From the NCBI GenBank assembly GCA_951640195.1, contig OX621163.1:2356001-2420000 (forward strand): a DNA stretch of 64,000 nt. Reading direction: 5' to 3'. Shown piece by piece: positions 44,191 to 56,184 of the stretch. Source of the stretch: Porpolomopsis calyptriformis (Eukaryota; Basidiomycota; Agaricomycetes; Agaricales; Hygrophoraceae). The notes under the pieces were generated by a model, which did not search any database, had not been told where the DNA came from, and saw only the letters and a program-made list of their open reading frames with translations. The position numbers were made by a program, and so were the translations under genes. Position 1 is the first letter of the stretch. Every line of letters starts with the position of its first letter.

Positions 44191-45707
44191 TACCACGCAA
44201 AACTACAACTTCGATGACGACTACTACCCCTGCCACGAAACAAGAAGACCTCAGCGTCTTCATGGAAAAACTAATGACTACGCTCGTCAAAACCCTGGAC
44301 AATAGAGGTCCCCCGAAACGAAACCTGCCCCCTTGATCACCACAATCATCCGAACAACAACCCAACGCTCCCGACCCATTCAAGCTGAAGACTTGCATCT
44401 TCTGTGGAAGTCCCGATCACTTCATCGGAAGCTGCCCGACCTGCCATGAATATATTCAAAATGGTCGATGCAAGAAGAACTTCGAAGGAAGGATCGTACT
44501 CCTGAACAACAGGTTCATCCCCCAGCAAATGCCAGGAAAAACCCTGAAAGAACGAATAGATGAATGGTATAAGCAAAACCCGACTCCGACCACTGGAATG
44601 ATGTATGGAATTTCAGCAGGTATCCAACGTGATCCAGTGACCAAAACTTATCAACTATCCGCTGACGAACAGATCGCCGCCCTCAAAAAGGAGATTTTCG
44701 CGTTAAGGAGCAAGAAGACCTTCGATGGAGTAGAGATCGTTTGGCCTCGACGACAAGAACTGGACAAAGAGAAAGCGACCGACAAACCATCGAGTGCTCT
44801 GATCGCGACCACCCCGACTCAACCGACTACGACGGAACATCTGTTCGCGAAAGCGAAAGAGTCCAACTACGTACCACCCCACGTCTGAAACTTTGGCTCT
44901 CCAATGGCAAAGAGAGACAGAGACCCCTCGTACCACACTCAAGCGCCGATCCAAGATGCCAAGATCGCCTCTGATATCTATACTCGTTCGATGAAAACCC
45001 CTTGTATCACGCTTTCCCCCAAAGAGTTGCTATCCCTCTCACCCGAAGTCCGATCAAAGGTTCGAGAGGCAGTAACGCCTAAATGAACTCAGCCTCCTAG
45101 TCGACCAATCGCGGTCAAGACCGTCGAAGTAGAAACAATTCCGAACAACACCCTCCCCTATTGCGACAATGACAATTGTTCAATCACCATGCCCGACCCC
45201 TACGAATTGTATCTAAACACTCTCTCATCTGACGAAACCCCTCACACTGTTACTGTCGCGAAGGAATCACACGCTCTCCGATTGATCGTCATGTTGATTG
45301 ATCATAAAGAAACGATCGAATGCATCATCGATCCCAGATCTCAGATAATCGCTATGTCTGAAGCCATTTGTCACAACCTAGGACTCATCTATGACCTGAC
45401 CATCCAACTTAACATGCAATCGGCCAACGGCAAAATAGACCAATCTTTAGGTCTCGTGAGGAATGTCCCCTGTCAGATCGGCGACATAACCCTGTACCTT
45501 CAAATCCACGTCATTCGCACTCCCGCCTATGACATCCTGCTTGGAAGACCATTCGACGTTTTAGCTCAAAGTCTCATCAAGAACTTTGCTGACAAAAACC
45601 AGACGATCACTATTTGCAATCCGAATAGTGGAAGGACCATCACAATTCTGACGGTTCCACGAGGACTGCTGAAGCATCGTTCAGATTTTCACTCATCGAG
45701 GATTTGA
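44191..45707 (+). pseudogene. gag: Element E gag C-terminus and protease
   Basis: Continues the 36729 frame. Zinc knuckle CIFCGSPDHFIGSC (44394-44435), then a conserved-looking GRIVLLNNRFIPQQMPGKTL segment and ERIDEWYKQNP. A retropepsin-like domain lies near 45230-45600 (VMLIDHKETIECIIDPRSQIIAMSE; DILLGRPFDVL). The usual D-S/T-G appears as DPRS, so activity is doubtful. Several TGA stops (for example near 44334, 44886 and 45083). The frame ends at TGA 45705-45707 and RT follows in the -1 frame. Confidence 0.82.
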
Positions 45708-46838
45708 TTCCTGATCAAGGAGAGATCGCGATAATTCTAGATTACGACCACGCTACATCTATGCTATCTATCAATTCCTGTGCGCCTCTATGCGCATCAA
45801 ATAAAGTTTCAACAGTTTCCCACACTTATTTATCCGCTTGTGACCTCCCCAACCTTATCTCTAAATCTCGATCAACTAGCGATCAACCTTCCACTTCTGA
45901 CTGTCTCGATCGATCAATGGAAATTGCAACCTTCCTCACATCAAAAAAGAAATATAAACCCATCTCAAAGAAAGTTCCCTCCGTAGTAGCTGAACTCCCC
46001 AACAAGTTCTGAATCATTCGGAAAATCCTTGGCGATCCACTCGTGGACATGCCAACACTTGACCCGAACCCCCCGACATTTACTCCGACCGAATGATATA
46101 CAATCGAACGAATGGAGCTTTTCGATAAAGCTCACCCCGGAGATTTCCTTTGGCCTCAGGAAAGGGCCCTCCTTCACGATTTCATGAGAAAACAAGATCT
46201 CACTTTCGCCTAGAATGACTCCGAATGAGGACGTTTCAGATCCGACTTCTTCCCTCCCATCAATCTCCCAGTAATACCACATACGCCTTGGGTACAAAAG
46301 AATATTCCGATTCCCCCAGGTATCTATCACGAAGTCTGCAAAGTTATCCAGCGAAAAATTGACACTGGTGTCTACGAACCCTCGAACTCCTCCTACTGAT
46401 TGCGATGGTTCACTGTTCTAAAGAAAGGAGGGAAAGAACTTAGAATCGTTCACAGTCTCGAACCACTCAATCAAGTCACGATTCGACATTCGGGAGTGAC
46501 GCCAATCCCCAAACACTTGGCTGAACAGTTTGGCGGTCAATCCTGCAGCGCTATGTTCGATCTTTACGTTGGATACAACGAGTGAGTGATCGCGCCTTCG
46601 TCTCGCAATCTAACCACCTTCCAAACACCCTATGGGGCTCATCGACTAGTTACCCTACCTATGGGATGGACGAATTCTGTACCAGTTTTTCACAACGATG
46701 TCACCTATATTCTCCAACTGGAGATTCTGGAGTTTATGATCCCCTATATCGATGATATCCCTGTGAAGGGTCCCGCGACTCGATACATACTCCCCGATGG
46801 ATCCTATGAAATGATTCCCAAAAACGATGGAATTTGAC
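45704..46838 (+). pseudogene. pol: Element E pol, RT part
   Basis: RT reads WFTVLKKGGKELRIVHSLEPLN (about 46405), QFGGQSCSAMFDLYVGY, TTFQTPYGAHRLVTLPMGWTNS and the catalytic YIDD (about 46747). TGA codons fall at the NE*VIAPSSRN position and elsewhere, where Arg is expected. The frame ends at NDGI followed by a solo A LTR. It continues in frame at 47203 once the LTR and one target copy are removed. Confidence 0.85.
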
Positions 46839-47197
46839 TGTCAGAGATATATTTTTTCTTTTTCCTTTGCTCGTCTATTCCCATTTACATCAGACAGTTT
46901 ACATCAATAGCTGCTTAGCCACCCAAGCTCTGCTTAGTAATAGAAGGTGACCAAGCCATATCCATATTTAGTCTACCATCACTCTCCTTATCTACATGAC
47001 TCATCCATAGTCATTATGACTCACATGTAGTCAGTATGACTCATACTTAGCTAGTATATAAAGCTAGCAGTAGATAGACTTAGGATAAGTCTGTTTCTTT
47101 CGTTAACACCCCAATCAGTAGTCTTCCAACCCTTTAAAACCCTACACCCAGAGCCTGAAGTAAAACCTTGCGATCAACCCTAGACTGCCGTCTAACA
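46839..47197 (+). repeat. Solo LTR of family A inside element E
   Basis: 359 bp TGTCAGAGATAT...TAACA, flanked by TTGAC (46834-46838) and TCGAC (47198-47202). The left copy shows a C-to-T change at CpG that also makes a TGA in pol. No internal sequence is left, so the rest was removed by LTR-LTR recombination. Confidence 0.94.
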
Positions 47198-47202
47198 TCG
47201 AC

Positions 47203-49592
47203 GATTCATGTGGGAACACTTTGGGAATCTCAATCGAATAGTTCAGTGAATGAAATACTGCGGCGGAACCATGTCAGGCTATAAATCGTTCTTGTGCGCA
47301 GAAGAGACCACCGTTCTCAGACACTGATGTACCCACTTAGGACAACTACCAGATGAATCACGCATATCTGCAATCCAAAACTGGGGTCCCTGTAAAGACC
47401 TCTCCAAAGTTCAAGCCTTCCTTGGCACAATCAGCATCGTTCGAATATTCATTCGCAACTTCGCGCATCTGGCGCACCATCTCGTCAAGCTCACTAGGAA
47501 GGATATGCCCTTCGAATTCAGTCCCGATCAACTCGCCGCTCAAGAGGACTTAAAACAAGCTCTTCTAGAATCGCCTATGCTGTGAGTTCTCGATTATACT
47601 TCTGATGCCCCTGTCATACTCACCGTTGACACCTCATATATTACGGTTGGCTTTCATCTCTGCCAATGCGATCCCGACGACCTGAAGAAGCGGTACTATA
47701 ATCGATTCAGTTCAATCACATTGAACGATCGAGAAAGAAGGTTCTCTCAGCTGAAACTCAAAATCTACGGTCTCTATCGAGCTTTGCAATCGCTCCGACT
47801 CTACCTCATTGGTGTGTGGAACCTCATTATAGAAGTTGACGCTTGGTATATCAAAGGAATGCTAGCGAACCCAGACATCGCACTGCAAGCTAGTATTAAC
47901 AGATGGATCGTAGCGATTCTCACGTTCCATTTTACTTTGGTACACGTCGCTGGTTCAAACCATGGTCCCGACGGTCTCTCTCGACGCCCCCGACAGCCTG
48001 ATGACCAAGATGATGAACAGCCGATTGATAAAGACTTTGACAATTGGATCGATCGCGTCCATGGACTAATGCACCATATCAACGATTCGCCCACGCCCCA
48101 AACGAAAACCCTCCGAATGCCCACCTCAGTTTACTTGCAGAGTAAACATTTCAGTGAGGAGGAGGAGGACCGTATCCACCAATGTACCGATTCTTACAAC
48201 ATCGTTCTGCGATCGGAAGCAGCTCAGCAAGACGATCAACAACTTCTCCTCGTTTGAAAATGGCTTTCAGATCTCGAACAACCAAGCAACATGTCCGACA
48301 GCGACTACGCAAGTTTTATATGATACTGTGAAGAGTTCTTTATCGCCAACCACCGACTATGGCGAAAGGGTAGACAAGGAGCTCATAAATTAGTCATCGA
48401 TCCGGATCGCCGATTAGCGATCATGATGGAACTTCATGATCAAACAGGCCACAAGGCTATCTTCGCTACCCGATCGATCATTTCCGAATGCTTCTGGTGG
48501 CCCCATATGGCCCCCGACATCGTCTGGTTCATTCGGACGTGTCATACCTGTCAGGTTTGCTAAACCACGCAAGCCCTCGTTCCTCCAACCGTCTCCATGC
48601 CAGCTCCCCTATTCGCCAAAATCTACATCGATACCATGCACATGCCCCGATCCAGTCCATTTCAATATATAGTCCAAGGGTGATGCTCTCTCACCCACTA
48701 TCCCGAATTTCGAATGCTTCGTTCGGAAACAGCGAAATCGATTGGAGAATGGATCTTCGAGGATATAATCTGTCGCTGGGGCTCTCTTCGAGAAATTGTC
48801 ATGGATAACGGAACGGCCTTCTTAGGAGCTGTAGATCACCTCGCCAAGTGCTATCGAATCAACCATATTCGCATCAGCGGATACAACTCTCGGGCGAACG
48901 GAATAGTCAAACCATCTCACTTCGACGTATGACAATCACTATTCAAAGCCGTCGATGGCAATCAGAAACAATGGTCGATCGGAGCCTACTCTGTATTCTG
49001 GGCTAAGCACGTCACTACCCGAAAGCAACTGGGATGCTCACCCTACTTTGCCGTCACAGGGTCTCAGCCATTGCTTCCTCTAGATATTTCCGAAGTGACG
49101 TATCTCCTTCCCACTCCAGATTCGGTTCTCTCGACGACTGATCTAATATTGCAACACGCAATCGCCCTACAAAAACGAGATGCTGATTTAGAGCAACTTC
49201 GATCGAAGGTTCTCACTGCTCACCTATGATCCGCCGTTTGATTCCAGAAGAAACACGAGAAGACCATTCGTGACTACAACTTCAAGACTGGCAATCTCAT
49301 ACTCATTCGGAACATGAAAATCGAGAAGTCTCTCAATCAGAAAATGCGTCCTCGATACCTAGGACCCCTAGTTGTGATATCTCAAAACCTAGGGAAAGCT
49401 TATATCGTCACAGAGCTCGACAGATCCATCTTACATCACCCAATCACTGTGTTTAGAGTCATCCCATACTTCACTTGAAGATCGATCGCAATTCCTGAAC
49501 GATTCCTCGATATATCGACTTCACGACTTAGAGAGATGGAACGTTCGCTAGCTAGCGAACCACTCGATAGCATTGCGATCGAGGACTTGTAA
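47203..49592 (+). pseudogene. pol: Element E pol, RNase H and integrase
   Basis: Thumb/RNase H (VQAFLGTISIVRIFIRNFAH; TVDTSYITVGFHL; GSNHGPDGLSRRP near 47960), H2C2 finger (HDQTGHKAIFATRS...CHTCQ near 48440-48555), and integrase core with YIDTMHMP and VMDNGTAFLG. The catalytic Glu helix reads NGIVKPSHFDV where NGIVE is expected. TGA stops are frequent. The original end is probably TAA at 49590-49592; the TGA at 49476 interrupts an otherwise continuing tail (RSIAIPERFLDISTSRLREME). No chromodomain. Confidence 0.85.
48145..48164 (+). other. Possible central polypurine tract of element E
   Basis: AACATTTCAGTGAGGAGGAG here is identical over 20 bases to 51461-51480, the tract directly before the 3' LTR. 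It lies within pol between RNase H and the integrase finger, a position like the central tracts of Ty1 and lentiviruses. Confidence 0.6.
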
Positions 49593-49724
49593 CCTGCCGT
49601 AACGCATCGCTACGCACTTCTTTTTCATTTCAAGTCTTTCTTTCATTTTTTTTAGAATCAAAAATACAATTTTTAAAGGAGAAGACTAGAGGCTACAACA
49701 ATTATACAAAACAAAAGTAAAAAT

Positions 49725-51315
49725 CTATAACTGGTCCAAGACCATCTCCTCTTCCCTCTCTTCTAAACCCCTCAATATCTCTTCGAGAACGACGATTCGC
49801 ACCTTTACATGCACTTTCTCCTCCGCGATCGCCGCCAACACCTCTCGCAACTTGTCTTCATCGACAGCCGCCGCCTTCGCCTTTCCCTTCCGACCCGCAA
49901 TCGGTCGCGTCGTTTCCTTCAAGCTCTCGCCCACTGTCTCCTCTTCGAAACGCGGGGTCTCGTCGATATAAACCACAGGACCTGAAAAGAATTAGTTAGA
50001 AAGAATAAAAAAAAACAAGAGATAGAAAAAGAAACACTTACGAGACATGGCCCTCGCCGATTTCCGAACCCCCTTCTTCAATTCCTCTGCTGTCGCTGAC
50101 TTGTTCATGCCCTTCAACTCCCCCTTGGGCCGCAGCTTGAATTTCTTCCCCAGATGAGTTTCCCCCTTCCAATAGCACCCACGCTTGTCCGTTACGCACT
50201 TGGTGCATAACGGATCCGCGGGGTCAATTTCGCATTCCGCGCTGACCTTTTTGCAGAAATCACACTACGAAATAAAAAGAGTCTGTTAGTTAAAACAAAA
50301 ATAAGAGAAAAGAAGAAAACTCACTTTGCCCTCGACCAGGCGCAAAGACTCCTCTATCGCCTTTCTCTTGCGGTACTCCCGCGTCGTGATCGCAGGGAGC
50401 GACCGTCCCTTCGCCACCATCCTCTCCTGATGCGCCGCCTTCGACCACTCGACCAGTTCTTTAGCAGTCAGTGATTGCACTGCTGCCACCAATTCGTCTT
50501 CGCCGTCCGGGGGCTGGTGCCTGTCCTCTGTCATTTCCATCATCACCCCTGTTGTATCTGGCGTGTCAGCTGACACCTCCACCGCCTTTGTCCCACCTTT
50601 GCCCACCGCCTTTTCCGTTTCTCGACAGAATTCCTCCTCATCGATTTCGCCGTCCATAAGCGATTGGAGGAGCCTCTCGTAGGTCTCCTCCACCCGCTTC
50701 TGATCCTCCATGTCCTGTTCCTCCCGTTCTCATTCTTCTCGCTCCTCTCGCTCCTGCTTCTCTTGCACCTCCCGTTCCACCCTCTCGACCCGCTCGCACT
50801 CCTCTCGTTCCTCTCGTTCCTCACGCTCCCCTCGCTCTCACTCCCCTCGCTCCTCGCGCTCGATCCTCTCTCGTTCCTCCCATGCAGAGGCCTCCGCCCT
50901 CTCCCTCACCTCGCATTCTTCTTCCTCCCTTCACTCTCGCTCAACCTTCTCCGCCTCTGCCTTCTCTTCGACCTCCTGACGTACCACCTCTGCCAACCTT
51001 GGTATCAACAACTCCCCCACCCACTCCAACCATTCCCGCTCTTCGAAAGCGTCGAAGGTCTCGCGGGCCTCTTTTTGCCACGTGACGACCTCGTCGTCCG
51101 TCGATGTTTGCTTCAGGGCCTTCACGACCCGATTATATGCGATCTAAAAAATGGATTAGCGAAGAAAAACAACTAAAAAACACAAGACTTACCAGCAGTT
51201 TACAAAACTGTTGCCCCCAGACTTTATAGTCTTCGGGTTTGGCAACTCCATCTGGAAGCGACTTCATCTGGTCACTGATCTTCTGTTTCACGATATTGAT
51301 AATGTTCTTTGTCAT
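49725..51315 (-). pseudogene. Antisense spliced gene in element E with Zn2Cys6-type zinc cluster
   Basis: Four exons on the minus strand: 51193-51315, 50325-51143, 50042-50264 and 49725-49981. The introns are 49, 60 and 60 bp with GTAAGT/GTGAGT donors and TAG or CAG acceptors, and joining keeps frame (phases 0, 0, 1). The predicted protein is about 473 residues: a short helical start (MTKNIINIVKQKISDQMKSL), a long Glu/Arg-rich coiled coil, then a cluster C-x2-C-x6-C-x8-C-x2-C-x6-C (about 50264-50170). That spacing is the one of fungal Zn2Cys6 DNA-binding domains. A basic segment and an acidic C-terminus follow. Three in-frame TGA in the coiled coil (near 50930, 50840 and 50735) sit at GAG-TGA/GAA-TGA where CGA fits. 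It lies between pol and the 3' LTR, opposite to pol. Confidence 0.72.
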
Positions 51316-51386
51316 TTTGAATGTCTTGACATGGTTTTCTTGACGTCGTGGTGTGCGATTTAAAGACAGTCGTGTCTAAAGATGAA

Positions 51387-51412
51387 TGTGACACAGTTGT
51401 CACACTTATAAA
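51387..51412 (-). promoter_or_regulatory. Possible promoter of the antisense gene in E
   Basis: A minus-strand TTTATAAG box (51405-51412) lies about 90 bp upstream of the ATG at 51315. An inverted repeat TGTGACA-CAGT-TGTCACA (51387-51404) is next to it. A palindrome at that place could bind a dimeric regulator. This is inference. Confidence 0.4.
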
Positions 51413-51460
51413 CATTCCTTGGCAATTACCAGCAAATCACGTGATTGACTGAGAACAGTC

Positions 51461-51481
51461 AACATTTCAGTGAGGAGGAGA
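51461..51481 (+). other. Polypurine tract of element E
   Basis: GTGAGGAGGAGA directly abuts the 3' LTR start at 51482. The 20 bases 51461-51480 recur at 48145-48164. Confidence 0.72.
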
Positions 51482-52080
51482 TGATACGACCCCTCTGTCC
51501 CCTGAGCACCGTATATTCAACTATACAAATACTAGACGCCTACCAAGTCCTTCGAACATGAACTCGAACGCTCCCGATAGCTCCCGAACATCCTGAACGA
51601 CTTTGAGAATCATCGAACGCTCCGAACGCGATTGAAGCTTTCCGAACGCGAATGAAAGTTTGTATATCAAAGGGAAGACACTATTCAAAGGCATCAGTTC
51701 TCTTCTATTTCTCCCTTTTCATTCAATTCCTTCATTCCCATTTACTACTTTTCCCTTAGATCATTAGAGAGGCTCCCCTTTTATCATATACACTCAAAGG
51801 GATCCTTGTACTAGAAGATATATATACTGTATGTTGTAGCTAGTGATCTAACAAGTCAGATATTCGCTTCTCTCTCACTCTCGAGTCTAGATCCTCTTTA
51901 GATCTTCTAAGACTTCCTCTTTTGACTTCCTGATCCTTCCGATTCCCTGATCGATCACGTTCGCGAACGATCGAAGACTCCCTTTCCACGATTATCGATC
52001 ATAGGCTGTGTCGAGACTCTTTATAGTCGTCCTCGCACCTTGTTTTGTGTTCGGTTCTCATACATGAAGCAGACGTATCA
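51482..52080 (+). repeat. 3' LTR of element E
   Basis: 599 bp, pair of 36051-36649. Followed by ATGG, the right target copy, and then A2 pol sequence. Confidence 0.94.
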
Positions 52081-52084
52081 ATGG

Positions 52085-54569
52085 TTGGAGAAGTCCAGTG
52101 GGTTTCTGTGGATAAACCTTGGTCTGTTGACAAGCAAGGCAGGACTTCACGTAATTGGTTATATCTTGTGGGGCACCTTCCCATGTGTAATTATGGAGGA
52201 GCAGTTCCTTCGTCTTCTCAATGCCAGGATGGCCACCAGTGGGTGTGTCGTGGGTCAATCAAATAATTTCTGTGCGCAAAGATACGTCCTTTGGCACAAC
52301 TATACGATCTCCAGCATCACGCACAATGCCATCTACGTGGGTGTATCTGGAAGAGGGATCTTCAATTTTGGCCATGATCTCAAGAGGTAGGGGGGAATGA
52401 AAACAAAGCTTGGATAAAAAGTTGGGGGACGATAAACTGATAATCGCATTGATGAAAAGCGCATTGACAAAAAGTTCTTTTGGCAGAAGGACCTTGTCCT
52501 CCACCTCCTCATAAGACTCTGGGTAATGATCTGGATGTTTGGAGAGTCCATCAGCCTTATTCTTGATCCTAGGCTGGTAGCTGATTCTGAACCAAAAGCG
52601 AGCCAAAAACTCAGACCATCTAGCCTGGCATCTGGAGAGTTGATGGCTGGTCATGAAGTATTGGAGGGACTGGTTATCAGTCTTGATCATAATGGGCTGT
52701 TGTGTCCCTTGTAGGAGATATCTCCATTCATTCAAGGCAGATATAATGGCCAAAAGCTCTTGGTCGTGGGTGGGGTAATTCCATTCAGCTGGGAGGAGGG
52801 TCTTGGAGTAGAAGCCAATGGGATGCCAATCTTCTTCGTCATTCTCTTTCTGGGTCAAGACTGCACCCAGTGCAACACTAGAGGCATCCGTATCCAGAAG
52901 GTAAGGAAGGTCTAGCTTCGGGGTTCTCAAAACAGGAGCAGAGGTAAGCACATTCTTGAGGGTATCAAAAGCACGTTGTTGCCTAGGGGTCCAAATCCAT
53001 TCTTGATCCTTTCGTAGGAGCTCATTAAGAGGACAAGCAATCAGGGAGTAATCCTTGATAAACCTTCGCCAAAAGTTGGCAGTGCCAAGGAAGGATTGAA
53101 GGTCTCATTTCTTCTGGGGGATAGGCCAGGTTCTGATCGCCTCAACCTTCTTGGGGTTAATAGCAATGTGGCCTTTAGAGATCATCATCCCCAGATAAAT
53201 CACTTCCTTTTTCTCAAACTGGTACTTGACAGGTTTGCAGGACAGTTGGTTCTTCTCCATGATCTCTAGAGTTCGTTCCGTCCAATAGGTGAGTTCAGTA
53301 AGGTCCTTTCCCATGATCAAGATATCATCAATATAGATGTGGACCTGTTTGGAATCGATAACCTCTTTGAAGAGAACATCGATTATTCGTTGAAAGGAGG
53401 CAGGCAGGTTTCGCATTCCAAAGAACATGACAGTGGGCTCAAACAGCCCTCGTCGAGTGTTGAAGGCTCCTTTCCATTCATCTCCTTCTTTGATACGAAT
53501 ATTGTTAAAGCCCCATTGGATATCCATGACTGTGAACAGTTCTGCTTCTGATAACTTGGTCTGTTGAATAATCTCAGAGATGAGAGGTAAGGGATAGGCA
53601 TCTGGGATTGTGTGAGCATTCAGATAGTGATAGTCTTGGATTGGACGTAGTCCAGCATCTTGTCCTTGGGCATTAACTTCTTCACCTTTGGGAGCAAAGA
53701 AGAATGAGGCAGCTTGTTTGGAGTTCGATCATCATATTTGTCCACTTGCAAGTTGTTCCTCCAGGAATTCATTCAGCTTTCCCTGTTCGTACTCAGTGAG
53801 TTTGTACACCTTTCCGATCTTGGGTCTAAAGGTAGGTTCGAGATCGATTGCATGGTCAAACTCTGGTCGTTGTGGGGGAAGTTCGTCGAAGGTAGTCTTC
53901 ATAAACACCTTCCAGTGCCTCCAGTATTTCTTTGGCACATACTTCTTCATATCTTCCTCCACAGTAGTGGGTCTTGCATGGTCTCCCAGTGAGACCAATC
54001 TGATAATCTTGGCATAGGAGTCGCCATTCAACATAGAGCCTACTCATAACACTATCACTCCAGCCTGAGAAGTCTTGGTTGGGGCCACAGTCTGACGTGA
54101 AGTCAGTGTTCCAGCCTTCCAGTCAACTAGGGGATTGTTACATTTGAGCCACGGGTAGCTGAGGATAACCTGTATCATATCTCCTAAATTTGTCACTTCC
54201 AAATGGGTTCGTTCCCTAGGAAAATCCGGCGTCTCCATCCACAGGTCTACAGCATATTCGATGGGACCTCCTCGGTTGTCTGTCCCATCTGCGTTCCACA
54301 TAGGGATTGGTCCTTCCAATTGATAAAAAGGGATATTGCGCTCCTGCATGAAGTTCCAGTTTATAAAGCATCCAGAGGCGCCAGAGTCTATCAATGCACT
54401 GGCAGCAATTCATCTACCAGTGTCTGTGGTTTCCAACCAAAGGGGTATGGTTAAAGCTTCTTCACTCAAATCAAGTGCACCAAGAATTTGAGAAATAGAT
54501 TGCATAGGGGTAGTGGTACACATAGAAAAGGAGTCTGCAACACATGAGCTATTGTCTGGACTGTTCAAA
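52085..54569 (-). pseudogene. pol: A2 pol, N-terminal part: protease, RT, RNase H, H2C2 finger
   Basis: Protease MIDSGASGCFINWNF (about 54390), RT ([37 protein letters not shown] about 53340), RNase H (LDTDASSVALGAVL) and H2C2 finger (CLACQQTK) up to GLLQP at element E. The SFQR arginine codon is intact CGA here. Stops include the TGA after the protease (54041-54043), which A1 also has, and others at 53600-54040. The downstream part is 34953-36046. Confidence 0.87.
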
Positions 54570-56004
54570 AACCCTGTTTCTCCAAAGCCCTCTTCAGCTC
54601 TTCTTTCCTCTTAGGCTCCCAGTTGACGATACCACACTTCTCGAAGTCTTGATGAGAATCTTTATTGGAGTTGACCTCCTCAATCGAGGCTGAGGTCTCC
54701 AGAACTCAATTGTTTCTCCCTCGACCAGGTTTCTTTCCTCCATGACCTCTTGCTGCTGGGGTGAAGGAGCGGCTTCCAGAACCAGAAGTACTCATCCTAG
54801 GAGCATTGGGACAAGAACTAGCAAAGTAGCCAAATCGTCCACAGTTGAAACATGCTCCTTTGGGAATTCCTCCTAGTGAAGCAGGCTTCTCTTCTTGTTT
54901 GATTCTGGGGGCAGCAGGGTTGGAATAGGTGGAGGGACCAGCAGGTGGTCCTTGTCAGTAGGGGGTATTGGTGATGCGGGTGTTACAAGTCTGGGGCTTA
55001 GAAGACGTTCTAGCTAGAAATTCTCGATGTCGTCTGTCAAGTTCAGCAGCACGGGACTGCCATTCAAAGAGGGTGGTTGGTTGACAATCTGAAAGGTAGA
55101 TCTGTCACAAAAGGGAGGGATTGAGTCCGTCTTTATATAAAGTCGTCAAAGCTTCTTGTCCATATCCAGTATTATGGGCCCATCAATTGAAATTGATGTT
55201 GTACTCCTCTGCGCTCTTGTTGAACTGCTTGATGTCCTTGATCTTCAGTTGAGCAGTTGACTTGGGGTCCAAGTCTCCAAAGTCTCAGGCGAGGGCTTGT
55301 TCAAAGACAGCCCAATTGGCACCAACCCAGTTCAATGTTGTGTAAGCGTCTACTTGACACTCAGCCCATGGTTCTGCATTTCCTCCGATCATAAATGACA
55401 AGGCATAGATAATCTTGTTGGCCTCTGAGATTCCTTGTCGTCCCAAATGATTCAACTTCACTTGACGCAGGAAGTTGCAAAGCTTGGTGGGATCACCAGA
55501 GAATTCGTCAGGAGGGTTCATCTTGATCTTGGCAGGGGCAGGGGCAGGGGCAGGGACAGGGGCAGGGGCAGGGACAGGGGCAGGGGCAGGGACAGGTTGG
55601 GGGAATACTGGGGGTGCTTGGAAGGGTTGGGGAAATGGCCCAAGAGGGGCAGGGGGTTGGGGGCCTATGAGGTTAGCCATCAATACTTGAAGTTGTTGTT
55701 GTTCAATTCTGTGACTCGCTTGCGCTTGGTCCTGTTGGACCTGCAGCAATTGTTGGTAATCCTGCTTCATGGTTTCGAAGGATACATGTGGATCTTCTTC
55801 TTCATCCTCATCATTGTCCTCAGCTCAACCTTTCCCTTTTGAGTGAGAGGGACCCGCTTGTTCTTCTTCTTCTTCTTCTTCTTCTTCTTGGGTGGGGTCA
55901 ACTATCTCATCATGGAAGGGAGCTGGGGCAGGAGGGAGAGAGCCTTCCTGGGAGGGAGGGATAACAGGATGAGGGATAGTAGATGATGAACGAGTCAAAA
56001 CCAT
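54564..56004 (-). pseudogene. gag: Gag of A2
   Basis: Start ATG at 56004 (MVLTRSSS) and stop TGA at 54564 in GGGTTTTTGA as in A1. Length 1441 nt is not a multiple of three, so there is at least one indel; the tract of repeated GGGGCA units (about 55535-55595, Pro/Ala/Val repeat) is longer than in A1. Several TGA and TAG stops between 54700 and 55300. CCHC region at about 54850. Confidence 0.85.
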
Positions 56005-56184
56005 TGGTGGAACAGTGGCAGTTGGATATTGGGGGGCTTGACAGGAATACAAGGGGAGAGAGCAAGCCTAATTGATATTGATGTCTGGGTGGTGAAAGTG
56101 ATCTGGTGGGTGAAGACCTTCAGCACTGGCCAGACAGAGTAGAGGTTGTATAGTGTGGAGTGAGCAAGAAGGAAGTCTGTTTCT

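Larger units (their letters stand above)
36051..52080 (+). mobile_element. Ty3/gypsy element E, about 9 kb without its own insertions
   Basis: 599 bp LTRs (36051-36649 and 51482-52080) start TGATACG and end CGTATCA. Target duplication ACGG (36047-36050) and ATGG (52081-52084) differ by one CpG-type change. They split the A2 sequence CTCCAACCGTTACCCC. Element C2 (37519-44185) and a solo A LTR (46839-47197) are nested in it. Unlike A-D it has a TGG-type primer site, no chromodomain in pol, and a long 3' region with an antisense gene. Confidence 0.94.

Noticed and set aside
50664..51176. Long plus-strand Leu/Pro/Ser-rich ORF opposite the coiled coil of the antisense gene
   Set aside because: It is the reverse reading of the GAG/CGA-rich coiled-coil codons. 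The minus strand has splice sites and a zinc cluster, the plus strand nothing.
55530..55600. GGGGCA tandem tract as a possible satellite or quadruplex element
   Set aside because: It is the coding repeat for the Pro/Ala/Val linker of A-family gag, shorter but present in A1 at about 2260-2315.
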